DNA from: Auanema rhodensis
Lineage: Eukaryota > Nematoda > Chromadorea > Rhabditida > Rhabditidae
Assembly: GCA_964057225.1 (NCBI GenBank)
Contig: OZ059894.1
Coordinates: 6,603,131 to 6,667,130, forward strand
Direction: 5' to 3'
DNA: 64,000 nucleotides
Part shown: positions 43,326 to 54,516 of the stretch, one piece after another
Layout of the letters: each line of letters opens with the position of its first letter
Position numbering within the stretch: position 1 is the first letter of the stretch
Notes under the pieces: model-generated
What the model was told of the DNA's origin: nothing
Seen by the model: only the letters and a program-made list of their open reading frames with translations
Databases searched by the model: none
Position numbers and translations under genes: made by a program

Positions 43326-43662
43326 CGTTCCATTCGGAAATCAATACGTAGCAGGCGGGTTAGAATCAGACGACATGAGGCTGAGAGAGGACGACACGCC
43401 CTTCATATGGAACACAGACTTCAGCTTTGCCTTATGGAATGACTATGGATGGTTGGTCTTCCTTTCTTAGCTCTCTTTCACTTTATATCTTTATGTAGAC
43501 TTATATAACTTATTGTAATCATGTAGACATAATAAACCTTTCTTTCTCGAGTCTTATGTTTATCCATTATGCTCTTTATCTACCGCTACATCTGGAATAC
43601 TATCACACTCATCTTGTAGGCTTTATTGGTCTATAGGATCGATGTGAGAGCATAACGGAACG
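43326..43662 (+). repeat. 3' LTR of element B (337 bp)
   Basis: From CGTTCCATTCGG to CATAACGGAACG. Contains a TATATAA (about 43502) and AATAAA at 43531 to 43536. Homologous to the LTR of element A at both ends and around the poly(A) signal, with a more diverged middle. Confidence 0.88.
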
Positions 43663-43666
43663 GTCT
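43663..43666. repeat. Target-site duplication GTCT, right of element B
   Basis: Second copy of the duplicated tRNA bases 10 to 13. Confidence 0.85.
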
Positions 43667-43925
43667 AGTGGTTAGGATTTATGGCTCTCACCCATAAGGC
43701 CGGGGTTCGATTCCCCGCAACGGAATACGTTTTACGCTTTCTTCAAGTTTTTAAATGCTCAAGCTACTTCTGAAGTTCCATAACTTAATCATACCTTGAT
43801 TCTTAGGCAACAACAATACTCCACGTTTTCAAGCGCATTTTGAATGATCCACGAATTGAATTTCATTGGTCATCATGTAAACGCAATGACTGATTATTAA
43901 AGGTTCAAGTTATGACGATATCATA

Positions 43926-43997
43926 TCCGTTGTGGTCTAGTGGTTAGGATTTATGGCTCTCACCCATAAGGCCGGGGTTCGATTCCCCGCAACGGCA
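43926..43997 (+). tRNA. tRNA-Glu(CTC) copy 96, A71C
   Basis: A71 to C removes the terminal acceptor pair with T1. Confidence 0.87.
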
Positions 43998-44197
43998 TAC
44001 GTTTTACGCTTTCTTCAAGTTTTTAAATGCTCAAGCTACTTCTGAAGTTCCATAAATTAATCATAGATTGATTCTTAGGCAACAACAATACTCCACGTTT
44101 TCAAGCGCATTTTGAATGATCCACGAATTGAATTTCATTGGTCATCATGTAAACGCAATGACTGATTATTAAAGGTTCAAGTTATGACGATAACATA

Positions 44198-44269
44198 TCC
44201 GTTGTGGTCTAGTGGTTAGGATTTATGGCTCTCACCCATAAGGCCGGGGTTCGATTCCCCGCAACGGAA
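44198..44269 (+). tRNA. tRNA-Glu(CTC) copy 97
   Basis: Consensus. Confidence 0.95.
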
Positions 44270-44468
44270 TACGTTTTACGCTTTCTTCAAGTTTTTAAAT
44301 GCTCAAGCTACTTCTGAAGTTCCATAACTTAATCATACCTTGATTCTTAGCAACAACAATACTCCACGTTTTCAAGCGCATTTTGAATGATCCACGAAGT
44401 GAATTTCATTGGTCATCATGTAAACGCAATGACTGATTATTAAAGGTTCAAGTTATGTCGATATCATA

Positions 44469-44540
44469 TCCGTTGTGGTCTAGTGGTTAGGATTTATGGC
44501 TCTCACCCATAAGGCCGGGGTTCGATTCCCCGCAACGGAA
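44469..44540 (+). tRNA. tRNA-Glu(CTC) copy 98
   Basis: Consensus. Confidence 0.95.
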
Positions 44541-44740
44541 TACGTTTTACGCTTTCTTCAAGTTTTTAAATGATCAAGCTACTTCTGAAGTTCCATAACT
44601 TAATCATACCTTGATTCTTAGGCAACAACAATACTCCACGTTTTCAAGCGCATTTTGAATGATCCACGAATTGAATTTCATTGGTCATCATGTAAACGTA
44701 ATGACTGATTATTAAAGGTTCAAGTTATGTCGATATCATA

Positions 44741-44812
44741 TCCGTTGTGGTCTAGTGGTTAGGATTTATGGCTCTCACCCATAAGGCCGGGGTTCGATTC
44801 CCCGCAACGGAA
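44741..44812 (+). tRNA. tRNA-Glu(CTC) copy 99
   Basis: Consensus. Confidence 0.95.
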
Positions 44813-45012
44813 TACGTTTTACGCTGTCTTCAAGTTTTTAAATGCTCAAGCTACTTCTGAAGTTCCATAACTTAATCATACCTTGATTCTTAGGCAACAA
44901 CAATACTCCACGTTTTCAAGCGCATTTTGAATGATCCACGAATTGAATTTCATTGGTCATCATGTAAACGCAATGACTGATTATTAAAGGTTCAAGTTAT
45001 GACGATATCATA

Positions 45013-45084
45013 TCCGTTGTGGTCTAGTGGTTAGGATTTATGGCTCTCACCCATAAGGCCGGGGTTCGATTCCCCGCAACGGAA
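45013..45084 (+). tRNA. tRNA-Glu(CTC) copy 100
   Basis: Consensus. Confidence 0.95.
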
Positions 45085-45284
45085 TACGTTTTACGCTTTC
45101 TTCAAGTTTTTAAATGCTCAAGCTACTTCTGAAGTTCCATAACTTAATCATACCTTGATTCTTAGGCAACAACAATACTCCACGTTTTCAAGCGCATTTT
45201 GAATGATCCACGAATTGAATTTCATTGGTCATCATGTAAACGCAATGACTGATTATTAAAAGTTCAAGTTATGTCGATATCATA

Positions 45285-45356
45285 TCCGTTGTGGTCTAGT
45301 GGTTAGGATTTATGGCTCTCACCCATAAGGCCGGGGTTCGATTCCCCGCAACGGAA
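45285..45356 (+). tRNA. tRNA-Glu(CTC) copy 101
   Basis: Consensus. Confidence 0.95.
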
Positions 45357-45556
45357 TACGTTTTACGCTTTCTTCAAGTTTTTAAATGCTCAAGCTACTT
45401 CTGAAGTTCCATAAATTAATCATAGATTGATTCTTAGGCAACAACAATACTCCACGTTTTCAAGCGCATTTTGAATGATCCACGAATTGAATTTCATTGG
45501 TCATCATGTAAACGCAATGACTGATTATTAAAGGTTCAAGATATGTCGATATCATA

Positions 45557-45628
45557 TCCGTTGTGGTCTAGTGGTTAGGATTTATGGCTCTCACCCATAA
45601 GGCCGGGGTTCGATTCCCCGCAACGGAA
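45557..45628 (+). tRNA. tRNA-Glu(CTC) copy 102
   Basis: Consensus. Confidence 0.95.
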
Positions 45629-45828
45629 TACGTTTTACGCTGTCTTCAAGTTTTTAAATGCTCAAGCTACTTCTGAAGTTCCATAACTTAATCATACCTT
45701 GATTCTTAGGCAACAACAATACTCCACGTTTTCAAGCGCATTTTGAATGATCCACGAATTGAATTTCATTGGTCATTATGTAAACGCAATGACTGATTAT
45801 TAAAGGTTCAAGATATGTCGATATCATA

Positions 45829-45900
45829 TCCGTTGTGGTCTAGTGGTTAGGATTTATGGCTCTCACCCATAAGGCCGGGGTTCGATTCCCCGCAACGGAA
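45829..45900 (+). tRNA. tRNA-Glu(CTC) copy 103
   Basis: Consensus. Confidence 0.95.
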
Positions 45901-46100
45901 TACGTTTTACGCTTTCTTCAAGTTTTTAAATGCTCAAGCTACTTCTGAAGTTCCATAACTTAATCATACCTTGATTCTTAGGCAACAACAATACTCCACG
46001 TTTTCAAGCGCATTTTGAATGATCCACGAATTGAATTTCATTGGTCATCATGTAAACGCAATGACTGATTATTAAAGGTTCAAGTTATGACGATATCATA

Positions 46101-46172
46101 TCCGTTGTGGTCTAGTTGTTAGGATTGATGGCTCTCACCCATAAGGCCGGGGTTCGATTCCCCGCAACGGAA
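46101..46172 (+). tRNA. tRNA-Glu(CTC) copy 104, G17T and T27G
   Basis: G17T is in the A box and D loop; T27G unpairs the top of the anticodon stem. Confidence 0.8.
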
Positions 46173-46372
46173 TACGTTTTACGCTTTCTTCAAGTTTTTA
46201 AATGCTCAAGCTACTTCTGAAGTTCCATAACTTAATCATACCTTGATTCTTAGGCAACAACAATACTCCACGTTTTCAAGCGCATTTTGAATGATCCACG
46301 AATTGAATTTCATTGGTAATCATGTAAACGCAATGACTGATTATTAAAGGTTCAAGTTATGACGATATCATA

Positions 46373-46444
46373 TCCGTTGTGGTCTAGTGGTTAGGATTTA
46401 TGGCTCTCACCCATAAGGCCGGGGTTCGATTCCCCGCAACGGAA
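46373..46444 (+). tRNA. tRNA-Glu(CTC) copy 105
   Basis: Consensus. Confidence 0.95.
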
Positions 46445-46644
46445 TACGTTTTACGCTTTCTTCAAGTTTTTAAATGCTCAAGCTACTTCTGAAGTTCCAT
46501 AAATTAATCATAGATTGATTCTTAGGCAACAACAATACTCCACGTTTTCAAGCGCATTTTGAATGATCCACGAATTGAATTTCATTGGTCATCATGTAAA
46601 CGTAATGACTGATTATTAAAGGTTCAAGTTATGTCGATATCATA

Positions 46645-46716
46645 TCCGTTGTGGTCTAGTGGTTAGGATTTATGGCTCTCACCCATAAGGCCGGGGTTCG
46701 ATTCCCCGCAACGGAA
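46645..46716 (+). tRNA. tRNA-Glu(CTC) copy 106
   Basis: Consensus. Confidence 0.95.
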
Positions 46717-46916
46717 TACGTTTTACACTTTCTTCAAGTTTTTAAATGCTCAAGCTACTTCTGAAGTTCCATAACTTAATCATAGATTGATTCTTAGGCA
46801 ACAACAATACTCCACGTTTTCAAGCGCATTTTGAATGATCCACGAATTGAATTTCATTGGTCATTATGTAAACGCAATGACTGATTATTAAAGGTTCAAG
46901 TTATGACGATATCATA

Positions 46917-46988
46917 TCCGTTGTGGTCTAGTGGTTAGGATTTATGGCTCTCACCCATAAGGCCGGGGTTCGATTCCCCGCAACGGAA
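46917..46988 (+). tRNA. tRNA-Glu(CTC) copy 107
   Basis: Consensus. Confidence 0.95.
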
Positions 46989-47188
46989 TACGTTTTACGC
47001 TGTCTTCAAGTTTTTAAATGATCAAGCTACTTCTGAAGTTCCATAACTTAATCATACCTTGATTCTTAGGCAACAACAATACTCCACGTTTTCAAGCGCA
47101 TTTTGAATGATCCACGATTTGAACTTCATTGGTCATTATGTAAACGCAATGACTGATTATTAAAGGTTCAAGATATGTCGATATCATA

Positions 47189-47260
47189 TCCGTTGTGGTC
47201 TAGTGGTTAGGATTTATGGCTCTCACCCATAAGGCCGGGGTTCGATTCCCCGCAACGGAA
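47189..47260 (+). tRNA. tRNA-Glu(CTC) copy 108
   Basis: Consensus. Confidence 0.95.
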
Positions 47261-47460
47261 TACGTTTTACGCTTTCTTCAAGTTTTTAAATGCTCAAGCT
47301 ACTTCTGAAGTTCCATAACTTAATCATACCTTGATTCTTAGGCAACAACAATACTCCAGGTTTTCAAGCGCATTTTGAATGATCCACGATTTGAACTTCA
47401 TTGGTCATTATGTAAACGCAATGACTGATTATTAAAGGTTCAAGTTATGTCGATATCATA

Positions 47461-47532
47461 TCCGTTGTGGTCTAGTGGTTAGGATTTATGGCTCTCACCC
47501 ATAAGGCCGGGGTTCGATTCCCCGCAACGGAA
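47461..47532 (+). tRNA. tRNA-Glu(CTC) copy 109
   Basis: Consensus; first of a run of 261-bp units. Confidence 0.95.
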
Positions 47533-47721
47533 TACGTTTTAAGTTTTTAAATGCTCAAGCTACTTCTGAAGTTCCATAACTTAATCATACCTTGATTCTT
47601 AGGCAACAACAATACTCCACGTTTTCAAGCGCATTTTGAATGATCCACGATTTGAACTTCATTGGTCATTATGTAAACGCAATGACTGATTATTAAAGGT
47701 TCAAGATATGTCGATATCATA

Positions 47722-47793
47722 TCCGTTGTGGTCTAGTGGTTAGGATTTATGGCTCTCACCCATAAGGCCGGGGTTCGATTCCCCGCAACGGAA
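47722..47793 (+). tRNA. tRNA-Glu(CTC) copy 110
   Basis: Consensus. Confidence 0.95.
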
Positions 47794-47982
47794 TACGTTT
47801 TAAGTTTTTAAATGCTCAAGCTACTTCTGAAGTTCCATAACTTAATCATACCTTGATTCTTAGGCAACAACAATACTCCACGTTTTCAAGCGCATTTTGA
47901 ATGATCCACGATTTGAACTTCATTGGTCATTATGTAAACGCAATGACTGATTATTAAAGGTTCAAGATATGTCGATATCATA

Positions 47983-48054
47983 TCCGTTGTGGTCTAGTGG
48001 TTAGGATTTATGGCTCTCACCCATAAGGCCGGGGTTCGATTCCCCGCAACGGAA
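47983..48054 (+). tRNA. tRNA-Glu(CTC) copy 111
   Basis: Consensus. Confidence 0.95.
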
Positions 48055-48243
48055 TACGTTTTAAGTTTTTAAATGCTCAAGCTACTTCTGAAGTTCCATA
48101 ACTTAATCATACCTTGATTCTTAGGCAACAACAATACTCCACGTTTTCAAGCGCATTTTGAATGATCCACGATTTGAACTTCATTGGTCATTATGTAAAC
48201 GCAATGACTGATTATTAAAGGTTCAAGATATGTCGATATCATA

Positions 48244-48315
48244 TCCGTTGTGGTCTAGTGGTTAGGATTTATGGCTCTCACCCATAAGGCCGGGGTTCGA
48301 TTCCCCGCAACGGAA
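48244..48315 (+). tRNA. tRNA-Glu(CTC) copy 112
   Basis: Consensus. Confidence 0.95.
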
Positions 48316-48504
48316 TACGTTTTAAGTTTTTAAATGCTCAAGCTACTTCTGAAGTTCCATAACTTAATCATACCTTGATTCTTAGGCAACAACAATACTC
48401 CACGTTTTCAAGCGCATTTTGAATGATCCACGATTTGAACTTCATTGGTCATTATGTAAACGCAATGACTGATTATTAAAGGTTCAAGATATGTCGATAT
48501 CATA

Positions 48505-48576
48505 TCCGTTGTGGTCTAGTGGTTAGGATTTATGGCTCTCACCCATAAGGCCGGGGTTCGATTCCCCGCAACGGAA
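48505..48576 (+). tRNA. tRNA-Glu(CTC) copy 113
   Basis: Consensus. Confidence 0.95.
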
Positions 48577-48776
48577 TACGTTTTACGCTGTCTTCAAGTT
48601 TTTAAATGATCAAGCTACTTCTGAAGTTCCATAACTTAATCATACCTTGATTCTTAGGCAACAACAATACTCCACGTTTTCAAGCGCATTTTGAATGATC
48701 CACGAATTGAATTTCATTGGTCATCATGTAAACGCAATGACTGATTATTAAAGGTTCAAGTTATGTCGATATCATA

Positions 48777-48848
48777 TCCGTTGTGGTCTAGTGGTTAGGA
48801 TTTATGGCTCTCACCCATAAGGCCGGGGTTCGATTCCCCGCAACGGAA
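48777..48848 (+). tRNA. tRNA-Glu(CTC) copy 114
   Basis: Consensus; start of a 1066-bp four-unit block. Confidence 0.95.
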
Positions 48849-49048
48849 TACGTTTTACGCTTTCTTCAAGTTTTTAAATGCTCAAGCTACTTCTGAAGTT
48901 CCATAACTTAATCATACCTTGATTCTTAGGCAACAACAATACTCCACGTTTTCAAGCGCATTTTGAATGATCCACGAATTGAATTTCATTGGGCATCATG
49001 TAAACGGAATGACTGATTATTAAAGGTTCAAGATATGTCGATATCATA

Positions 49049-49120
49049 TCCGTTGTGGTCTAGTGGTTAGGATTTATGGCTCTCACCCATAAGGCCGGGG
49101 TTCGATTCCCCGCAACGGAA
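49049..49120 (+). tRNA. tRNA-Glu(CTC) copy 115
   Basis: Consensus; rare upstream GGGCATCATGTAAACGGA. Confidence 0.95.
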
Positions 49121-49309
49121 TACGTTTTAAGTTTTTAAATGCTCAAGCTACTTCTGAAGTTCCATAACTTAATCATACCTTGATTCTTAGGCAACAACAA
49201 TACTCCACGTTTTCAAGCGCATTTTGAATGATCCACGATTTGAACTTCATTGGTCATTATGTAAACGCAATGACTGATTATTAAAGGTTCAAGATATGTC
49301 GATATCATA

Positions 49310-49381
49310 TCCGTTGTGGTCTAGTGGTTAGGATTTATGGCTCTCACCCATAAGGCCGGGGTTCGATTCCCCGCAACGGAA
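49310..49381 (+). tRNA. tRNA-Glu(CTC) copy 116
   Basis: Consensus. Confidence 0.95.
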
Positions 49382-49570
49382 TACGTTTTAAGTTTTTAAA
49401 TGCTCAAGCTACTTCTGAAGTTCCATAACTTAATCATACCTTGATTCTTAGGCAACAACAATACTCCACGTTTTCAAGCGCATTTTGAATGATCCACGAT
49501 TTGAACTTCATTGGTCATTATGTAAACGCAATGACTGATTATTAAAGGTTCAAGATATGTCGATATCATA

Positions 49571-49642
49571 TCCGTTGTGGTCTAGTGGTTAGGATTTATG
49601 GCTCTCACCCATAAGGCCGGGGTTCGATTCCCCGCAACGGAA
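49571..49642 (+). tRNA. tRNA-Glu(CTC) copy 117
   Basis: Consensus. Confidence 0.95.
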
Positions 49643-49842
49643 TACGTTTTACGCTGTCTTCAAGTTTTTAAATGATCAAGCTACTTCTGAAGTTCCATAA
49701 CTTAATCATACCTTGATTCTTAGGCAACAACAATACTCCACGTTTTCAAGCGCATTTTGAATGATCCACGAATTGAATTTCATTGGTCATCATGTAAACG
49801 CAATGACTGATTATTAAAGGTTCAAGTTATGTCGATATCATA

Positions 49843-49914
49843 TCCGTTGTGGTCTAGTGGTTAGGATTTATGGCTCTCACCCATAAGGCCGGGGTTCGAT
49901 TCCCCGCAACGGAA
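49843..49914 (+). tRNA. tRNA-Glu(CTC) copy 118
   Basis: Consensus; repeats copy 114 at 1066 bp. Confidence 0.95.
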
Positions 49915-50114
49915 TACGTTTTACGCTTTCTTCAAGTTTTTAAATGCTCAAGCTACTTCTGAAGTTCCATAACTTAATCATACCTTGATTCTTAGGCAAC
50001 AACAATACTCCACGTTTTCAAGCGCATTTTGAATGATCCACGAATTGAATTTCATTGGGCATCATGTAAACGGAATGACTGATTATTAAAGGTTCAAGAT
50101 ATGTCGATATCATA

Positions 50115-50186
50115 TCCGTTGTGGTCTAGTGGTTAGGATTTATGGCTCTCACCCATAAGGCCGGGGTTCGATTCCCCGCAACGGAA
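50115..50186 (+). tRNA. tRNA-Glu(CTC) copy 119
   Basis: Consensus; repeats copy 115. Confidence 0.95.
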
Positions 50187-50375
50187 TACGTTTTAAGTTT
50201 TTAAATGCTCAAGCTACTTCTGAAGTTCCATAACTTAATCATACCTTGATTCTTAGGCAACAACAATACTCCACGTTTTCAAGCGCATTTTGAATGATCC
50301 ACGATTTGAACTTCATTGGTCATTATGTAAACGCAATGACTGATTATTAAAGGTTCAAGATATGTCGATATCATA

Positions 50376-50447
50376 TCCGTTGTGGTCTAGTGGTTAGGAT
50401 TTATGGCTCTCACCCATAAGGCCGGGGTTCGATTCCCCGCAACGGAA
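50376..50447 (+). tRNA. tRNA-Glu(CTC) copy 120
   Basis: Consensus. Confidence 0.95.
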
Positions 50448-50636
50448 TACGTTTTAAGTTTTTAAATGCTCAAGCTACTTCTGAAGTTCCATAACTTAAT
50501 CATACCTTGATTCTTAGGCAACAACAATACTCCACGTTTTCAAGCGCATTTTGAATGATCCACGATTTGAACTTCATTGGTCATTATGTAAACGCAATGA
50601 CTGATTATTAAAGGTTCAAGATATGTCGATATCATA

Positions 50637-50708
50637 TCCGTTGTGGTCTAGTGGTTAGGATTTATGGCTCTCACCCATAAGGCCGGGGTTCGATTCCCCG
50701 CAACGGAA
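50637..50708 (+). tRNA. tRNA-Glu(CTC) copy 121
   Basis: Consensus. Confidence 0.95.
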
Positions 50709-50908
50709 TACGTTTTACGCTGTCTTCAAGTTTTTAAATGATCAAGCTACTTCTGAAGTTCCATAACTTAATCATACCTTGATTCTTAGGCAACAACAAT
50801 ACTCCACGTTTTCAAGCGCATTTTGAATGATCCACGAATTGAATTTCATTGGTCATCATGTAAACGCAATGACTGATTATTAAAGGTTCAAGTTATGTCG
50901 ATATCATA

Positions 50909-50980
50909 TCCGTTGTGGTCTAGTGGTTAGGATTTATGGCTCTCACCCATAAGGCCGGGGTTCGATTCCCCGCAACGGAA
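50909..50980 (+). tRNA. tRNA-Glu(CTC) copy 122
   Basis: Consensus; repeats copies 114 and 118. Confidence 0.95.
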
Positions 50981-51180
50981 TACGTTTTACGCTTTCTTCA
51001 AGTTTTTAAATGCTCAAGCTACTTCTGAAGTTCCATAACTTAATCATACCTTGATTCTTAGGCAACAACAATACTCCACGTTTTCAAGCGCATTTTGAAT
51101 GATCCACGAATTGAATTTCATTGGGCATCATGTAAACGGAATGACTGATTATTAAAGGTTCAAGATATGTCGATATCATA

Positions 51181-51252
51181 TCCGTTGTGGTCTAGTGGTT
51201 AGGATTTATGGCTCTCACCCATAAGGCCGGGGTTCGATTGCCCGCAACGGAA
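51181..51252 (+). tRNA. tRNA-Glu(CTC) copy 123, C60G
   Basis: C60 to G gives a G-G mismatch in the T stem. Confidence 0.87.
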
Positions 51253-51452
51253 TACGTTTTACGCTTTCTTCAAGTTTTTAAATGCTCAAGCTACTTCTGA
51301 AGTTCCATAACTTAATCATACCTTGATTCTTAGGCAACAACAATACTCCACGTTTTCAAGCGCATTTTGAATGATCCACGAATTGAATTTCATTGGTCAT
51401 CATGTAAACGCAATGACTGATTATTAAAGGTTCAAGTTATGTCGATATCATA

Positions 51453-51524
51453 TCCGTTGTGGTCTAGTGGTTAGGATTTATGGCTCTCACCCATAAGGCC
51501 GGGGTTCGATTCCCCGCAACGGAA
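51453..51524 (+). tRNA. tRNA-Glu(CTC) copy 124
   Basis: Consensus. Confidence 0.95.
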
Positions 51525-51724
51525 TACGTTTTACGCTTTCTTCAAGTTTTTAAATGCTCAAGCTACTTCTGAAGTTCCATAACTTAATCATACCTTGATT
51601 CTTAGGCAACAACAATACTCCACGTTTTCAAGCGCATTTTGAATGATCCACGAATTGAATTTCATTGGTCATCATGTAAACGCAATGACTGATTATTAAA
51701 GGTTCAAGTTATGTCGATATCATA

Positions 51725-51796
51725 TCCGTTGTGGTCTAGTGGTTAGGATTTATGGCTCTCACCCATAAGGCCGGAGTTCGATTCCCCGCAACGGAA
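51725..51796 (+). tRNA. tRNA-Glu(CTC) copy 125, G51A
   Basis: G51 to A breaks a T-stem pair and changes the first B-box base. Confidence 0.87.
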
Positions 51797-51996
51797 TACG
51801 TTTTACGCTTTCTTCAAGTTTTTAAATGCTCAAGCTACTTCTGAAGTTCCATAACTTAATCATACCTTGATTCTTAGGCAACAACAATACTCCACGTTTA
51901 CAAGAACATTGGGAATGATCCACGAATTGAATTTCATTGGTCATTATGTAAACGCAATGACTGATTATGAAAGGTTCAAGTTATGACGATATCATA

Positions 51997-52068
51997 TCCG
52001 TTGTGGTCTAGTGGTTAGGATTTATGGCTCTCACCCATAAGGCCGGGGTTCGATTCCCCGCAACGGAA
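51997..52068 (+). tRNA. tRNA-Glu(CTC) copy 126
   Basis: Consensus; rare upstream TTTACAAGAACATTGGG. Confidence 0.95.
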
Positions 52069-52268
52069 TACGTTTTACGCTTTCTTCAAGTTTTTAAATG
52101 CTCAAGCTACTTCTGAAGTTCCATAACTTAATCATACCTTGATTCTTAGGCAACAACAATACTCCACGTTTTCAAGCGCATTTTGAATGATCCACGAATT
52201 GAATTTCATTGGTCATTATGTAAACGCAATGACTGATTATGAAAGGTTCAAGTTATGTCGATATCATA

Positions 52269-52340
52269 TCCGTTGTGGTCTAGTGGTTAGGATTTATGGC
52301 TCTCACCCATAAGGCCGGGGTTCGATTCCCCGCAACGGAA
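52269..52340 (+). tRNA. tRNA-Glu(CTC) copy 127
   Basis: Consensus. Confidence 0.95.
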
Positions 52341-52540
52341 TACGTTTTACGCTTTCTTCAAGTTTTTAAATGCTCAAGCTACTTCTGAAGTTCCATAACT
52401 TAATCATACCTTGATTCTTAGGCAACAACAATACTCCACGTTTTCAAGCGCATTTTGAATGATCCACGAATTGAATTTCATTGGTCATCATGTAAACGCA
52501 ACGACTGATTATTAAAGGTTCAAGTTATGTCGATATCATA

Positions 52541-52612
52541 TCCGTTGTGGTCTAGTGGTTAGGATTTATGGCTCTCACCCATAAGGCCGGGGTTCGATTC
52601 CCCGCAACGGAA
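52541..52612 (+). tRNA. tRNA-Glu(CTC) copy 128
   Basis: Consensus. Confidence 0.95.
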
Positions 52613-52812
52613 TACGTTTTACGCTTTCTTCAAGTTTTTAAATGCTCAAGCTACTTCTGAAGTTCCATAACTTAATCATACCTTGATTCTTAGGCAACAA
52701 CAATACTCCACGTTTTCAAGCGCATTTTGAATGATCCACGAATTGAATTTCATTGGTCATCATGTAAACGCAATGACTGATTATTAAAGGTTCAAGTTAT
52801 GTCGATATCATA

Positions 52813-52884
52813 TCCGTTGTGGTCTAGTGGTTAGGATTTATGGCTCTCACCCATAAGGCCGGAGTTCGATTCCCCGCAACGGAA
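52813..52884 (+). tRNA. tRNA-Glu(CTC) copy 129, G51A
   Basis: Block duplicate of copy 125 at 1088 bp. Confidence 0.87.
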
Positions 52885-53084
52885 TACGTTTTACGCTTTC
52901 TTCAAGTTTTTAAATGCTCAAGCTACTTCTGAAGTTCCATAACTTAATCATACCTTGATTCTTAGGCAACAACAATACTCCACGTTTACAAGAACATTGG
53001 GAATGATCCACGAATTGAATTTCATTGGTCATTATGTAAACGCAATGACTGATTATGAAAGGTTCAAGTTATGACGATATCATA

Positions 53085-53156
53085 TCCGTTGTGGTCTAGT
53101 GGTTAGGATTTATGGCTCTCACCCATAAGGCCGGGGTTCGATTCCCCGCAACGGAA
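53085..53156 (+). tRNA. tRNA-Glu(CTC) copy 130
   Basis: Consensus; block duplicate of copy 126. Confidence 0.95.
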
Positions 53157-53356
53157 TACGTTTTACGCTTTCTTCAAGTTTTTAAATGCTCAAGCTACTT
53201 CTGAAGTTCCATAACTTAATCATACCTTGATTCTTAGGCAACAACAATACTCCACGTTTTCAAGCGCATTTTGAATGATCCACGAATTGAATTTCATTGG
53301 TCATTATGTAAACGCAATGACTGATTATGAAAGGTTCAAGTTATGTCGATATCATA

Positions 53357-53428
53357 TCCGTTGTGGTCTAGTGGTTAGGATTTATGGCTCTCACCCATAA
53401 GGCCGGGGTTCGATTCCCCGCAACGGAA
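53357..53428 (+). tRNA. tRNA-Glu(CTC) copy 131
   Basis: Consensus. Confidence 0.95.
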
Positions 53429-53628
53429 TACGTTTTACGCTTTCTTCAAGTTTTTAAATGCTCAAGCTACTTCTGAAGTTCCATAACTTAATCATACCTT
53501 GATTCTTAGGCAACAACAATACTCCACGTTTTCAAGCGCATTTTGAATGATCCACGAATTGAATTTCATTGGTCATCATGTAAACGCAATGACTGATTAT
53601 TAAAGGTTCAAGATATGTCGATATCATA

Positions 53629-53700
53629 TCCGTTGTGGTCTATTGGTTAGGATTTATGGCTCTCACCCATAAGGCCGGGGTTCGATTCCCCGCAACGGAA
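53629..53700 (+). tRNA. tRNA-Glu(CTC) copy 132, G15T
   Basis: Single change in the D loop and A box. Confidence 0.88.
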
Positions 53701-53900
53701 TACGTTTTACGCTTTCTTCAAGTTTTTAAATGCTCAAGCTACTTCTGAAGTTCCATAACTTAATCATACCTTGATTCTTAGGCAACAACAATACTCCACG
53801 TTTTCAAGCGCATTTTGAATGATCCACGAATTGAATTTCATTGGTCATCATGTAAACGCAATGACTGATTATTAAAGGTTCAAGTTATGACGATATCATA

Positions 53901-53972
53901 TCCGTTGTGGTCTAGTGGTTAGGATTTATGGCTCTCACCCATAAGGCCGGGGTTCGATTCCCCGCAACGGAA
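53901..53972 (+). tRNA. tRNA-Glu(CTC) copy 133
   Basis: Consensus. Confidence 0.95.
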
Positions 53973-54172
53973 TACGTTTTACGCTTTCTTCAAGTTTTTA
54001 AATGCTCAAGCTACTTCTGAAGTTCTATAACTTAATCATACCTTGATTCTTGGACAACAACAATACTCCACGTTCTCAAGCGCATTTTGAATGATCCACG
54101 AATTGAATTTCATTGGTCATCATGTAAACGCAATGACTGATTATTAAAGGTTGAAGTTATGTCGATATCATA

Positions 54173-54244
54173 TCCGTTGTGGTCTAGTGGTTAGGATTTA
54201 TGGCTCTCACCCATAAGGCCGGGGTTCGATTCCCCGCAACGGAA
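54173..54244 (+). tRNA. tRNA-Glu(CTC) copy 134
   Basis: Consensus. Confidence 0.95.
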
Positions 54245-54444
54245 TACGTTTTACGCTTTCTTCAAGTTTTTAAATGCTCAAGCTACTTCTGAAGTTCCAT
54301 AACTTAATCATACCTTGATTCTTAGGCAACAACAATACTCCACGTTTTCAAGCGCATTTTGAATGATCCACGAATTGAATTTCATTGGTCATCATGTAAA
54401 CGCAATGACTGATTATTAAAGGTTCAAGATATGTCGATATCATA

Positions 54445-54516
54445 TCCGTTGTGGTCTAGTGGTTAGGATTTATGGCTCTCACCCATAAGGCCGGGGTTCG
54501 ATTCCCCGCAACTGAA
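54445..54516 (+). tRNA. tRNA-Glu(CTC) copy 135, G69T
   Basis: G69 to T mismatches C3 in the acceptor stem. Confidence 0.87.

Larger units (their letters stand above)
40483..43662 (+). mobile_element. Element B: internally deleted Ty3/gypsy LTR retrotransposon
   Basis: 3180 bp, plus strand. It has a 104-bp remnant of the 5' LTR, pol from the end of reverse transcriptase through RNase H and integrase, a 0.7-kb non-coding tail and a complete 337-bp 3' LTR. Gag, protease, most of reverse transcriptase and the primer site are missing, so it cannot move by itself. The 104 shared LTR bases are identical, so both insertion and deletion look young. The outer ends form a 6-bp inverted repeat CGTTCC/GGAACG rather than TG/CA. 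Confidence 0.9.
40470..43725 (+). pseudogene. tRNA-Glu(CTC) copy 95, split by element B
   Basis: Bases 1 to 13 lie at 40470 to 40482 and bases 10 to 72 at 43663 to 43725. The overlap GTCT is the target-site duplication. The insertion sits inside the A box, so this copy cannot make tRNA. Confidence 0.93.
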
